From Solirubrum koreensis (GTDB taxonomy: Bacteria; Bacteroidota; Bacteroidia; Cytophagales; Hymenobacteraceae): a DNA stretch of 64,000 nt. The DNA lies in assembly GCF_039541855.1 (NCBI RefSeq), contig NZ_BAABHA010000002.1:248001-312000 (forward strand), in the 5' to 3' direction. The notes under the pieces were generated by a model, which saw only the letters and a list, made by a program, of their open reading frames with translations, had not been told where the DNA came from and did not search any database. Position 1 is the first letter of the stretch, and each line of letters starts with the position of its first letter. Below, in pieces: positions 1-6,511 of the stretch. The position numbers and the translations under genes are program-made.

Positions 1-1
1 A

Positions 2-394
2 ATTACCGGGCAAATTGGCCCCGGCCTGCTGGTACTAGCGGGTTTCGCCCCCACCGATACGGCCGCCGACCTCGACTGGATGGCCCGCAAGCTGGTGCAG
101 CTGCGCATTTTCTCCGACGAGGACGACAAGATGAACCGCTCGGTGCAGGACATTGGCGGCGAACTGCTTGTGGTTAGCCAGTTCACGCTTCTAGCCGACG
201 CCCGCAAAGGCAACCGCCCTAGCTACATTGGCGCCGCGCCGCCGCCCGTGGCCATTCCGCTCTACGAGCAGTTCGTGGCCTTGCTCGAACGCCTCATGGG
301 TCGGCCCGTAGGCACCGGCCGCTTCGGCGCCGATATGAAAGTGTGCCTACTCAACGACGGCCCCGTTACCATTGTCCTCGATTCACCCCAGTAA
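2..394 (+). CDS. dtd: D-aminoacyl-tRNA deacylase (5' truncated by window edge)
   Basis: Hydrolyses D-amino acids wrongly attached to tRNA, a cytoplasmic translation quality-control enzyme. The open frame runs in from the left edge; residues before the first internal ATG (position 80) already match the family (GQIGPGLLVLAGF followed by a DT...D segment). The SQFTL motif and the C-terminal NDGPVTI motif, both part of the DTD active site, are present. About 130 codons are visible of a usual 145-150, so only the N-terminus is missing. The MazG-like gene follows after 14 bases, suggesting co-transcription. Confidence 0.95.
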   Translation: MTGQIGPGLLVLAGFAPTDTAADLDWMARKLVQLRIFSDEDDKMNRSVQDIGGELLVVSQFTLLADARKGNRPSYIGAAPPPVAIPLYEQFVALLERLMGRPVGTGRFGADMKVCLLNDGPVTIVLDSPQ

Positions 395-408
395 TTCATC
401 CCGCCGCC

Positions 409-735
409 ATGACCATTGAAGAAGCCCAAAAAACCGTCGACCAGTGGATTCAGACTACCGGCGTGCGGTATTTCAACGAGCTAACCAACATGGCCATGCT
501 CACCGAGGAAGTGGGCGAAGTGGCCCGCATTATTGCCCGGCAGTACGGGGAGCAGTCCTTCAAAGCTTCCGACCGCGACAAAGTGCTGGCCGATGAGTTA
601 GCCGACGTGCTATTCGTGGTGATTTGCCTCGCCAACCAAACCGGCGTAAACCTGACCGAAGCCCTCCAGCGCAACCTGGAAAAGAAAACGCAACGCGACG
701 CCACTCGTCACCAGGAAAACGAGAAGCTGAGTTAG
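409..735 (+). CDS. MazG-like nucleotide pyrophosphohydrolase
   Basis: Predicted small all-alpha NTP pyrophosphatase of 108 residues that would hydrolyse (d)NTPs, often damaged ones, to NMP and PPi. The metal-binding signature is visible as EEVGE near residue 26 and DELADVLF near residue 61, which fits the E-ExxE...ExxD pattern of single-domain MazG/iMazG proteins. The frame is open further upstream, but the ATG at 409 lies just after the dtd stop and starts a typical MTIEEAQ terminus. It ends 17 bases from the convergent comB stop. The exact substrate cannot be read from sequence. Confidence 0.88.
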   Translation: MTIEEAQKTVDQWIQTTGVRYFNELTNMAMLTEEVGEVARIIARQYGEQSFKASDRDKVLADELADVLFVVICLANQTGVNLTEALQRNLEKKTQRDATRHQENEKLS

Positions 736-752
736 TCGCTGCGCTGGTTGAA

Positions 753-1499
753 TCAGGCGTTTTGCAGCTGCCCTTGCTTAACAAATGGCACGAGGCGGTC
801 GGCTTGCCAGATGGGCAGCGTAGCGGGGTATTCGTCGAGGCGCAGGCAAAACTCAAAGTCCTTGTTGGCTTCGAGGGAGTTTAGGCGGCGCACGTGCGAG
901 GATTGCAGCAGGTAAGCGTGTAAATCGGCTTTGGCTTGCTGCCAGAGGTGCAGTGCGGCCAGCGTAGCATCGGAAGAAGCCACGTCGAAAGTATCGGCGA
1001 GGCGTTCGGCTAGGGCGCCGCCAAACACGGTATCTTCCAGGCAGAACTTTCCTTTCCAGCCGGCGCAGACCACCACCACATCCTTCTGCTGCACCTGCGC
1101 GAAATCGACTACGGCCTGCAAGTTTAGGAAGGCGCCTACCACCACGGCATCGGCCGATAAGGAGCGACGCAGGGCCAGCGTACCGTTAGTGGTGCTAATG
1201 GCAACGGCGCGCCCGCGCACAGGCAACACACCATCCAGGTAACCGAAAGGTGAGTTGCCGAGGTCGAAGCCTTCGGCGGCGCGGCCATCACGCTCGGCGG
1301 CGGTGAGGCAGCCGTGCTCCTGGCCCAGGGCCGCGCATTCGGCTAGCTCGGCCACAGGAAAAACATGCGTAACGCCGTTTGCTAGCGCCGTGACAATGCT
1401 GGAAGTAGCGCGCAGAATGTCGACCACCACAGCCACTTTGCCTTTCAGGTCATAAAGCGGCAGCAGTTCCGGCGAGAAACAGATATCAACGGTGGGCAT
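753..1499 (-). CDS. comB: 2-phosphosulfolactate phosphatase family protein (ComB)
   Basis: ComB-family phosphatase of 248 residues. In methanogens this Mg-dependent enzyme turns 2-phosphosulfolactate into sulfolactate during coenzyme M synthesis. Family motifs seen are VVDILRATSSIVTAL, FDLGNSPF, ISTTNGT and LEDTVFGGALA. The start is placed at MPTVDICFSP. The frame stays open for 30 more codons upstream, but that stretch is the translated palindromic repeat at 1518-1583 (it reads SVILSEAKDL), so the longer start is rejected. No other coenzyme M gene is in view. In a Bacteroidota host the physiological role is unknown, and a sulfonate link is only inference. Confidence 0.87.
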   Translation of the reverse strand: MPTVDICFSPELLPLYDLKGKVAVVVDILRATSSIVTALANGVTHVFPVAELAECAALGQEHGCLTAAERDGRAAEGFDLGNSPFGYLDGVLPVRGRAVAISTTNGTLALRRSLSADAVVVGAFLNLQAVVDFAQVQQKDVVVVCAGWKGKFCLEDTVFGGALAERLADTFDVASSDATLAALHLWQQAKADLHAYLLQSSHVRRLNSLEANKDFEFCLRLDEYPATLPIWQADRLVPFVKQGQLQNA

Positions 1500-1517
1500 G
1501 AAACGAATATAGAAAAG

Positions 1518-1583
1518 GTCATCCTGAGCGAAGCGAAGGACCTTACCACGCGTGGTAAGGTCCTTCGCTTCGCTCAGGATGAC
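1518..1583. repeat. 66-bp perfect palindromic intergenic repeat
   Basis: Two 33-base arms, 1518-1550 and 1551-1583, are exact reverse complements with no spacer. The arm begins GTCATCCTGAGCGAAGCGAA and ends in GGACCTTACCACG. It lies between gcvT and comB, both on the minus strand. A related imperfect copy is at 63181-63267 and a possible remnant at 48455-48517. As RNA it would form a very long hairpin; it has no T-tract, so it looks like an interspersed repeat rather than a standard terminator. Confidence 0.93.
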
Positions 1584-1604
1584 GGACAAATTACCAACTC
1601 AAGA

Positions 1605-2705
1605 TTACTCTTCGGTGCCTTTCACAAACGGCAGCTTGCTGACTGTGGCCGGCAGGTTTTTGCCGCGCACCTGCACGAAAATCTGGCTGCCGGGCTGGCT
1701 GTACTCCGTTTTCACGTAGCCCAGGCCCACGCCCTTGCCCATAGAGGGCGACTGCGTGCCCGAGGTAACCTCACCGATGGTTTCGCCGGCTTCGTTTACT
1801 AGCGGGTAGTGGCTGCGCGGAATGCCGGCGGCATCCATCACAAAGCCCACCAGCTTGCGGGTTACGCCCTGTTCCTTCTGCTGCTTGAGGGCGGCGGAGT
1901 TGGTGAATTCCTTGGTGAATTTGGTAATCCAGCCCAGGCCGCCTTCCAGCGGGGAGGTTTGGTCGTCGATATCATTGCCGTAGAGGCAGTAGCCCATTTC
2001 CAGACGCAGCGTGTCGCGGGCACCCAGGCCGATGGGCTTCAGGCCGAAGGGCTGGCCGGCTTCCATGATTTTGTCCCACACCTGTTTGGCGTGCTCGTTG
2101 GGTACGTACAGCTCGAAACCGCCCGCGCCGGTGTAGCCGGTGGCCGAAATGATAACGTCCGGCGCGCCGGCGAAGTCGCCCTGCACGAAGGAATAGTACG
2201 GAATGCTCTTCAGGTCGGCGCTGGTTAGGCTTTGCAGGGCGTCGGCAGCTTTGGGGCCTTGCACGGCAAACAGGCTCATCTCATCCGACACATTCTGCAT
2301 GTCGGCACCCTGGGTGTTGTGCTGGCTGATCCAGTTCCAGTCCTTGTCGATGTTCGAGGCGTTTACTACCAGCATGTAGTCCTCGTCGGCCAGCTTGTAC
2401 ACCAGCAAATCGTCCACAATGCCGCCTTCGTTGTTGGGCAGGCAGGAGTATTGGGCTTTGCCGTCGGTCAGTTTGCTGGCGTCGTTGCTGGTTACCCGCT
2501 GAATGAGGTCGAGGGCATGGGGGCCGCGCACCCGGAACTCGCCCATGTGCGACACGTCGAAAATGCCCACGGCGCGGCGTACGGTGTGGTGCTCGTCGAG
2601 GTCGGAGGAGTAGCGCACGGGCATGTTGTAGCCGGCGAAGGGCACCATTTTGGCACCAAGTTGCTGGTGCACGTCGTTGAGCACGACGGTCTTCAGGTCG
2701 CTCAT
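1605..2705 (-). CDS. gcvT: Glycine cleavage system T protein (aminomethyltransferase)
   Basis: Transfers the methylene group from the aminomethyl-lipoyl H protein to tetrahydrofolate and releases ammonia, in the glycine cleavage system of the cytoplasm. The 366 residues match the normal length. The N-terminus MSDLKTVVLNDVHQQLGAKM, the FAGYNMPVRY segment, the GIFDVSHMGE motif, the GYTGAGGFELY motif and the C-terminal SPSMGKGVGLGYV are typical. The start at 2705 is used because the 19 codons further upstream are not family-like and cover the predicted promoter side. The gcvH and gcvP genes are not in the window. Confidence 0.96.
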   Translation of the reverse strand: MSDLKTVVLNDVHQQLGAKMVPFAGYNMPVRYSSDLDEHHTVRRAVGIFDVSHMGEFRVRGPHALDLIQRVTSNDASKLTDGKAQYSCLPNNEGGIVDDLLVYKLADEDYMLVVNASNIDKDWNWISQHNTQGADMQNVSDEMSLFAVQGPKAADALQSLTSADLKSIPYYSFVQGDFAGAPDVIISATGYTGAGGFELYVPNEHAKQVWDKIMEAGQPFGLKPIGLGARDTLRLEMGYCLYGNDIDDQTSPLEGGLGWITKFTKEFTNSAALKQQKEQGVTRKLVGFVMDAAGIPRSHYPLVNEAGETIGEVTSGTQSPSMGKGVGLGYVKTEYSQPGSQIFVQVRGKNLPATVSKLPFVKGTEE

Positions 2706-2759
2706 AAAACGGGATGCGTGAAGTAGAATGGGGAAAAGCACGACTGCGAAGCCGCGCCG

Positions 2760-2767
2760 CAAAAGTA
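2760..2767 (-). promoter_or_regulatory. Candidate -7 promoter element for gcvT
   Basis: On the minus strand this reads TACTTTTG, an exact match to the Bacteroidota -7 consensus TAnnTTTG, about 55 bases before the gcvT ATG. No clear -33 TTG is present at the expected distance. It faces away from the candidate promoter at 2797-2804. Confidence 0.45.
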
Positions 2768-2796
2768 GCCAATTCGGGCGGGCGCGGCACAGTCTC

Positions 2797-2804
2797 TATC
2801 TTTG
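2797..2804 (+). promoter_or_regulatory. Candidate -7 promoter element for the CZB/kinase/regulator cluster
   Basis: TATCTTTG matches TAnnTTTG exactly and lies 79 bases upstream of the CZB gene ATG. A TTC sits where a -33 TTG would be expected (2773-2775, 21 bases upstream). It would drive the rightward CZB, kinase and regulator genes. Confidence 0.42.
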
Positions 2805-2883
2805 CAGGACTGCTGCCCGCTTTTATAGCTTTTTCGCCTCTGCCCTGCCTGGGTTCGGCTGTTTTTAGATTATAAACCGCCGA

Positions 2884-3255
2884 ATGGCCCCCGACGAAAT
2901 AAAGCGTGAATTTGACGCCGCCCGGCTCAAGCACGTCGTATTTAAATCCAAGCTACGTTCGTTTTTATACGGCAGCCGCACCGCCGAAACCCCTATTCGG
3001 GATGCGCATGTATGCTCTTTCGGGCAGTGGCTGGAGCAGGTAGGGCTTCCGCGCTTTGGGTATTTGCCCAACATGCAACACCTCGACCGCCTGCATACCA
3101 GAATGCACACGGTGGCAGGCCAACTCATGGATCTGCACGGCACCGGCGAAACCGACAAAGCCATAGCCGGCCTAAGCCAAATAAACGCCATGGCTACCGA
3201 ACTGCTGAGCTTACTGGACACTTTAGAAGCGGAGTTGCGTACAGAGGGCCACTAA
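2884..3255 (+). CDS. Stand-alone CZB (chemoreceptor zinc-binding) domain protein
   Basis: A 123-residue protein that is almost entirely a CZB domain. The proposed zinc ligands are all visible: His17 in LKHVVFK, Cys44 in HVCSFGQWL, and His71 and His75 in LHTRMH. In known chemoreceptors and diguanylate cyclases this 3-His/1-Cys site binds zinc very tightly and the cysteine can react with hypochlorous acid. Here the domain is alone and sits 27 bases before a histidine kinase and a response regulator, so it may be a cytoplasmic zinc or oxidant sensor for them. The domain call is firm; the partnership is inference. Confidence 0.85.
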   Translation: MAPDEIKREFDAARLKHVVFKSKLRSFLYGSRTAETPIRDAHVCSFGQWLEQVGLPRFGYLPNMQHLDRLHTRMHTVAGQLMDLHGTGETDKAIAGLSQINAMATELLSLLDTLEAELRTEGH

Positions 3256-3282
3256 CCTGCTCTCGTGCCGCCACTCTCTTCG

Positions 3283-4809
3283 ATGAAGCTGAAGCTTTCT
3301 ACTCGCCTGTTTCTGGGATTTTCGGCCATTGCTCTGCTGTTCGTGGCAGTGGTGTTTGTCAATTACCAACTCTCGCGCAGCGTGCTGCGCAACTCCCAGC
3401 GCATTGCGCAGTCGCAGAACCGCACGGCCCAATCTACGCGGATGTTGCGCAGCGTGGTGGACATGGAGGCCGGTTTCCGGGCTTACCTGCTCGTGGGCAA
3501 CGAGCGGCTGCTCGACTCTTATTACGAAGGCGAACGGCAGCTATTGGGGAGCTTTGCCACCCTCCGAAACGAGTTTTTGCCCGACGACCCGCAGTACCAG
3601 CGCCTACTCCGCGCCCAAAAGCTGTACGAGCAATGGTCGGCGTACTCGCACTTGCTGGTGGCCGAAAAACGGGAAGCCCGCCTGCGAAACCCCAAGCAGG
3701 AAGGCCTCGATGGCATGGAGCACCGCAACCTGGCCGCCGACCTAACCGGCAAGCGGCTCATGGACCAGATTCGGGTGCTGTTCCGCGGCTTCGACCGCTC
3801 TGAGTTAGCCTCGCGGGAAAAGCAGCGCGACAAGCTGGCCGACAGCATTCAGCAAACCCGCGTGCTGTCGGTGGTGCTGGCGCTGCTGGCCTTGCTGGTT
3901 GGTCTGTTGAGCGCCTTATTTCTGGCCCGGCTACTCTCACGCCGCATCAGCACCATGGTGGAGCTAGCGCAGCGCATTGCCAAGGGCGATTATAACGTGC
4001 ACGTTACCGACCCCGAACAGGACGAACTGAGCGAGCTGGCCGCCTCGCTGAACTCCATGGCCGGCACCATTGGCACCACCATTGCCCAGCTGGAGCGTCG
4101 TAACCAAGAGCTCGATCAGTTTGCTTACGTGGTGTCGCATGATCTGAAAGCGCCGCTGCGCGGCATCGAAAGCGCCTCGCGCTGGATCGAGGAAGACATG
4201 AGCCAGGAGCTGCCGGCCCATATTCAGGAGTTTCTGGTGCTGATGCGCGTGCGCGTGCACCGCATGGAAAACCTGATCAGCGGTATTCTGGAGCTGGCGC
4301 GCATCGGCCGCGTGGAGCAACTCGACGAGCGGGTGGACGTGCGTGAACTGCTCACCGAAATTGTGGACGTGCTCAGCCCGCCCGAAGGCTTTCGAATTCA
4401 GTTTCCCACGTACCTGCCCGTTATTCTGGCGCCGCGCGTGGAGCTGCACCAAGTATTCAGCAACCTGCTCAGCAACGCGCTTAAGTATCACCACGAGCCC
4501 GAGAAAGGTATGGTGCGGATTCAATACCGCGAAACGCCCACCGAGTACGTGTTTTCCCTCACCGACAACGGCCCCGGCATAGCTCCCGAATACCACGAGC
4601 GGGTGTTCGTCATTTTCCAAACCCTCACCGAGCGCGACACCCTGGAAAGCACCGGCGTGGGACTGGCCATCGTTAAAAAAATTGTGGAGCGCCACGGCGG
4701 CTCTATTACCCTGAATTCATCTGAGGGCCACGGCGCCACGTTCACTTTCACCTGGCCAAAAATGTCGGCGGCGGCCCCAGCCCTTGCCCGCAGCGGCGGC
4801 GCCAAATAA
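3283..4809 (+). CDS. CHASE3-HAMP sensor histidine kinase
   Basis: Membrane histidine kinase of 508 residues. Order of parts: first transmembrane helix about 8-28; extracytoplasmic CHASE3 domain about 29-190, with the typical MEAGFRAYLLVG stretch; second helix about 194-216; HAMP about 217-270; HisKA with VVSHDLKAPLRG, phospho-acceptor His about 286; HATPase_c with NLLSNALKYH, DNGPGIA and STGVGLAIVKKIV. The ATG at 3283 (MKLKLSTRLFLGF) is preferred over an in-frame GTG at 3265. No output domain is fused. It is followed after 60 bases by a receiver-only regulator, so the pair probably works as a phosphotransfer module. The CHASE3 ligand is unknown. Confidence 0.93.
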   Translation: MKLKLSTRLFLGFSAIALLFVAVVFVNYQLSRSVLRNSQRIAQSQNRTAQSTRMLRSVVDMEAGFRAYLLVGNERLLDSYYEGERQLLGSFATLRNEFLPDDPQYQRLLRAQKLYEQWSAYSHLLVAEKREARLRNPKQEGLDGMEHRNLAADLTGKRLMDQIRVLFRGFDRSELASREKQRDKLADSIQQTRVLSVVLALLALLVGLLSALFLARLLSRRISTMVELAQRIAKGDYNVHVTDPEQDELSELAASLNSMAGTIGTTIAQLERRNQELDQFAYVVSHDLKAPLRGIESASRWIEEDMSQELPAHIQEFLVLMRVRVHRMENLISGILELARIGRVEQLDERVDVRELLTEIVDVLSPPEGFRIQFPTYLPVILAPRVELHQVFSNLLSNALKYHHEPEKGMVRIQYRETPTEYVFSLTDNGPGIAPEYHERVFVIFQTLTERDTLESTGVGLAIVKKIVERHGGSITLNSSEGHGATFTFTWPKMSAAAPALARSGGAK

Positions 4810-4869
4810 CATTTTGGAGCCGCACTCCCGTATACCCCTGACTTACCCTCGTCTTTCCCTCCTTGCTAT

Positions 4870-5322
4870 ATGTCCTCTGATGCTCCTACTGCCGCTGGTA
4901 TCCTGTTGGTCGAAGACGACCAGATGGACATCATGAACGTGCAGCGCGAACTGCGCAAACACGATATAAACGTTCCTCTGCACATAGCCCGCAACGGCCG
5001 CGAAGCCCTTTCATTGCTGCGCGGCGAAGGCGGAAAATCCCCCATTCCCAAGCCCAACGTGGTGATGCTCGATGTGAACATGCCGCGCATGAACGGGCTG
5101 GAGCTGCTCGAAAATCTGCGCTCCGACCCCGAGTTCGTGGGCCTGAACGTGTTCATCATGACTACCTCTGACCTCGAATCGGACCGGCTTAAGGCTCAGC
5201 AGCTGGCCGTAAGCGGCTACATCATCAAGCCCCTGAACTTCGACCGGTTTGGCGAAGGCGGCTCTACCGTCGACGGATTCAGTTTGTTCCTCGACCTGCT
5301 GCGCCTGAAGGAACCGCAATAA
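4870..5322 (+). CDS. Single-domain response regulator (Rcp1-like receiver)
   Basis: A 150-residue receiver domain without an output domain. Acidic pocket residues are in LLVEDDQMD (Glu15, Asp16, Asp17), the phospho-acceptor is Asp68 in MLDVNMPRMNG, the conserved Thr is in MTTSD and the Lys in IIKPLNF. The short insert before Asp68 and the extended C-terminus resemble Rcp1-type regulators paired with phytochrome or CHASE3 kinases. It is the likely phosphate acceptor for the adjacent kinase; its downstream target must lie elsewhere. A very strong terminator follows 11 bases after the stop. Confidence 0.93.
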   Translation: MSSDAPTAAGILLVEDDQMDIMNVQRELRKHDINVPLHIARNGREALSLLRGEGGKSPIPKPNVVMLDVNMPRMNGLELLENLRSDPEFVGLNVFIMTTSDLESDRLKAQQLAVSGYIIKPLNFDRFGEGGSTVDGFSLFLDLLRLKEPQ

Positions 5323-5333
5323 GTTACCTCATG

Positions 5334-5393
5334 GCACCAAAACGCCCCGGCCGCCCGCTGACTGTTCAGCGGGCGGCCGGGGCGTTTTGGTGC
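5334..5393. terminator. Bidirectional terminator, perfect 28-bp stem
   Basis: Arms 5334-5361 and 5366-5393 are exact reverse complements with a 4-base loop. The stem has a GC-rich core flanked by an A-run on one side and a T-run on the other, so it can stop transcription from both directions. It sits between the convergent response regulator and rnhB. Confidence 0.9.
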
Positions 5394-5399
5394 AGGGGC

Positions 5400-5975
5400 C
5401 TACAGTAACCGAAACCCCATGCGGTGGTGCGGCGTTGGCCCGTGCGCACGAATGGCGGCCCGGTGCTGGGCGGTAGGATAACCCGCGTTCTGGGACCAGT
5501 TGTACTGCGGGTATTCCGCGGCCAGGGCGCACATGCGGTCGTCGCGGAAGGTTTTGGCCAGCACCGAGGCCGCCGCAATGTGCAGATACAGCCCGTCGCC
5601 GCGCATGATGCAGGTGTGTTCGATGCCAGCGTAAGGCTTGAAGCGGTTACCGTCGACGAGCAAATGCGTGGGCGTTATCCTGAGGTCGGTCACGGCGCGG
5701 TGCATGGCCAGGTAGCTGGCTTGGGCGATGTTGTAGGCGGCTATTTCATCGGGCGAGGCTTCGGCTACGGCCCAAGCCACGGCCTCGCGGCAAATGATTT
5801 CCCGTAACGCCTCGCGCCGCTTGGCCGAGAGCAGCTTGGAGTCGGTGAGGCCGGCAGGGGCGAAATCGGGCGGTAGAATGACGGCGGCGGCAAAAACGGG
5901 CCCGGCCAGGCAGCCGCGGCCGGCTTCATCGAGGCCGGCTTCAAGCGGCTGACCGGTAAAAGAGGCTAGTAGCAT
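5400..5975 (-). CDS. rnhB: Ribonuclease HII
   Basis: Removes ribonucleotides and RNA primers from RNA/DNA hybrids in the cytoplasm. The 191-residue length fits bacterial RNase HII. Catalytic acidic residues appear in GLDEAGRGCLAGPV (Asp16, Glu17) and in the LLVDGNRF segment; the DSKLLSAKRRE motif is also typical. The ATG at 5975 leads directly into the conserved core with a short N-terminus. A -7 promoter match lies only 9 bases upstream. Confidence 0.96.
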   Translation of the reverse strand: MLLASFTGQPLEAGLDEAGRGCLAGPVFAAAVILPPDFAPAGLTDSKLLSAKRREALREIICREAVAWAVAEASPDEIAAYNIAQASYLAMHRAVTDLRITPTHLLVDGNRFKPYAGIEHTCIMRGDGLYLHIAAASVLAKTFRDDRMCALAAEYPQYNWSQNAGYPTAQHRAAIRAHGPTPHHRMGFRLL

Positions 5976-5983
5976 ACGTGCGA

Positions 5984-5991
5984 CAAAAGTA
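5984..5991 (-). promoter_or_regulatory. Candidate -7 promoter element for rnhB
   Basis: The minus strand reads TACTTTTG (TAnnTTTG match) ending 9 bases before the rnhB ATG. If used, transcription would begin almost at the start codon, giving a very short or absent leader. No -33 TTG is visible at the usual distance. Confidence 0.38.
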
Positions 5992-6052
5992 GACCCGATC
6001 CTTTTGTACCCCGGCAGGCAGCCCGCAGTTTCTGATGCCCGCTTACACGAAA

Positions 6053-6084
6053 AACCGCCTCCCCGCAGTGGCAGGAAGGCGGTT
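6053..6084 (-). terminator. Terminator of the small hydrophilic gene
   Basis: Arms AACCGCCT (6053-6060) and AGGCGGTT (6077-6084) form an 8-bp stem; on the minus strand the stem is followed by a T-tract. It lies just downstream of the stop of the gene ending at 6107. Confidence 0.7.
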
Positions 6085-6106
6085 GTATATCGAACAGCAA
6101 GCCGAG

Positions 6107-6355
6107 CTAGTGCTTGCCGGCGGTGCTTCCGGTAATGTTCTGGTCTGGTTCGCCGCGACGCTGGCCCTGGCTGTCACGCGGGCCTTCGTCCAGTTCGCCG
6201 TCTTCGTCGGTGGACATGTATACGTTAGTGGTCGGCCCCAGGCCGCCCGTTTGCTTTTCCAGTTCGGCCTCTACTTGCGCGTGCTTCAGGTTGAAGAGCG
6301 GGTCACTAGGCTGTTGTTCTTTGTTTTGGTTGGAGGCTTTTTGGTTGTTGGCCAT
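6107..6355 (-). CDS. Small hydrophilic protein of unknown function
   Basis: An 82-residue, strongly polar protein rich in Gln, Asn, Asp, Glu and Gly, with no membrane segment or signal peptide. It starts MANNQKASNQNKEQQ; an upstream in-frame ATG would add 13 unremarkable residues. The C-terminal half is acidic (DEDGELDEG). I do not recognise a family; the composition suggests a disordered protein. Support for its being real comes from its own terminator and its isolation as a separate unit between rnhB and the giant cargo gene. Confidence 0.6.
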   Translation of the reverse strand: MANNQKASNQNKEQQPSDPLFNLKHAQVEAELEKQTGGLGPTTNVYMSTDEDGELDEGPRDSQGQRRGEPDQNITGSTAGKH

Positions 6356-6454
6356 AGTAGTGCGGCGCCGGTCGGGATGGTAAGCGGCCGGCATACCTCA
6401 AGGTACGGAGCTTCCAAATACTGAGTTAACTCTATGTTACCAAAGTCGCACAAA

Positions 6455-6486
6455 AAACGGCCGCCACCCGAAGGTGACGGCCGTTT
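6455..6486 (-). terminator. Terminator of the giant T9SS cargo gene
   Basis: Arms 6455-6468 and 6473-6486 pair over 14 bp with one mismatch around a CGAA tetraloop; the minus strand continues into six T residues. It is 25 bases downstream of the stop of the giant gene. Confidence 0.85.
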
Positions 6487-6511
6487 GCCGTTCATAAAGG
6501 GTCCATCCACC

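Noticed and set aside
1500..1589. N-terminal extension of comB starting SVILSEAKDL
   Set aside because: It is translation of the palindromic repeat, not protein-coding; homologous ComB proteins begin near MPTVDI.
3012..3803. 263-codon open frame overlapping the CZB and kinase genes
   Set aside because: Out of frame with both and without motifs; the overlapped genes show clear domains.
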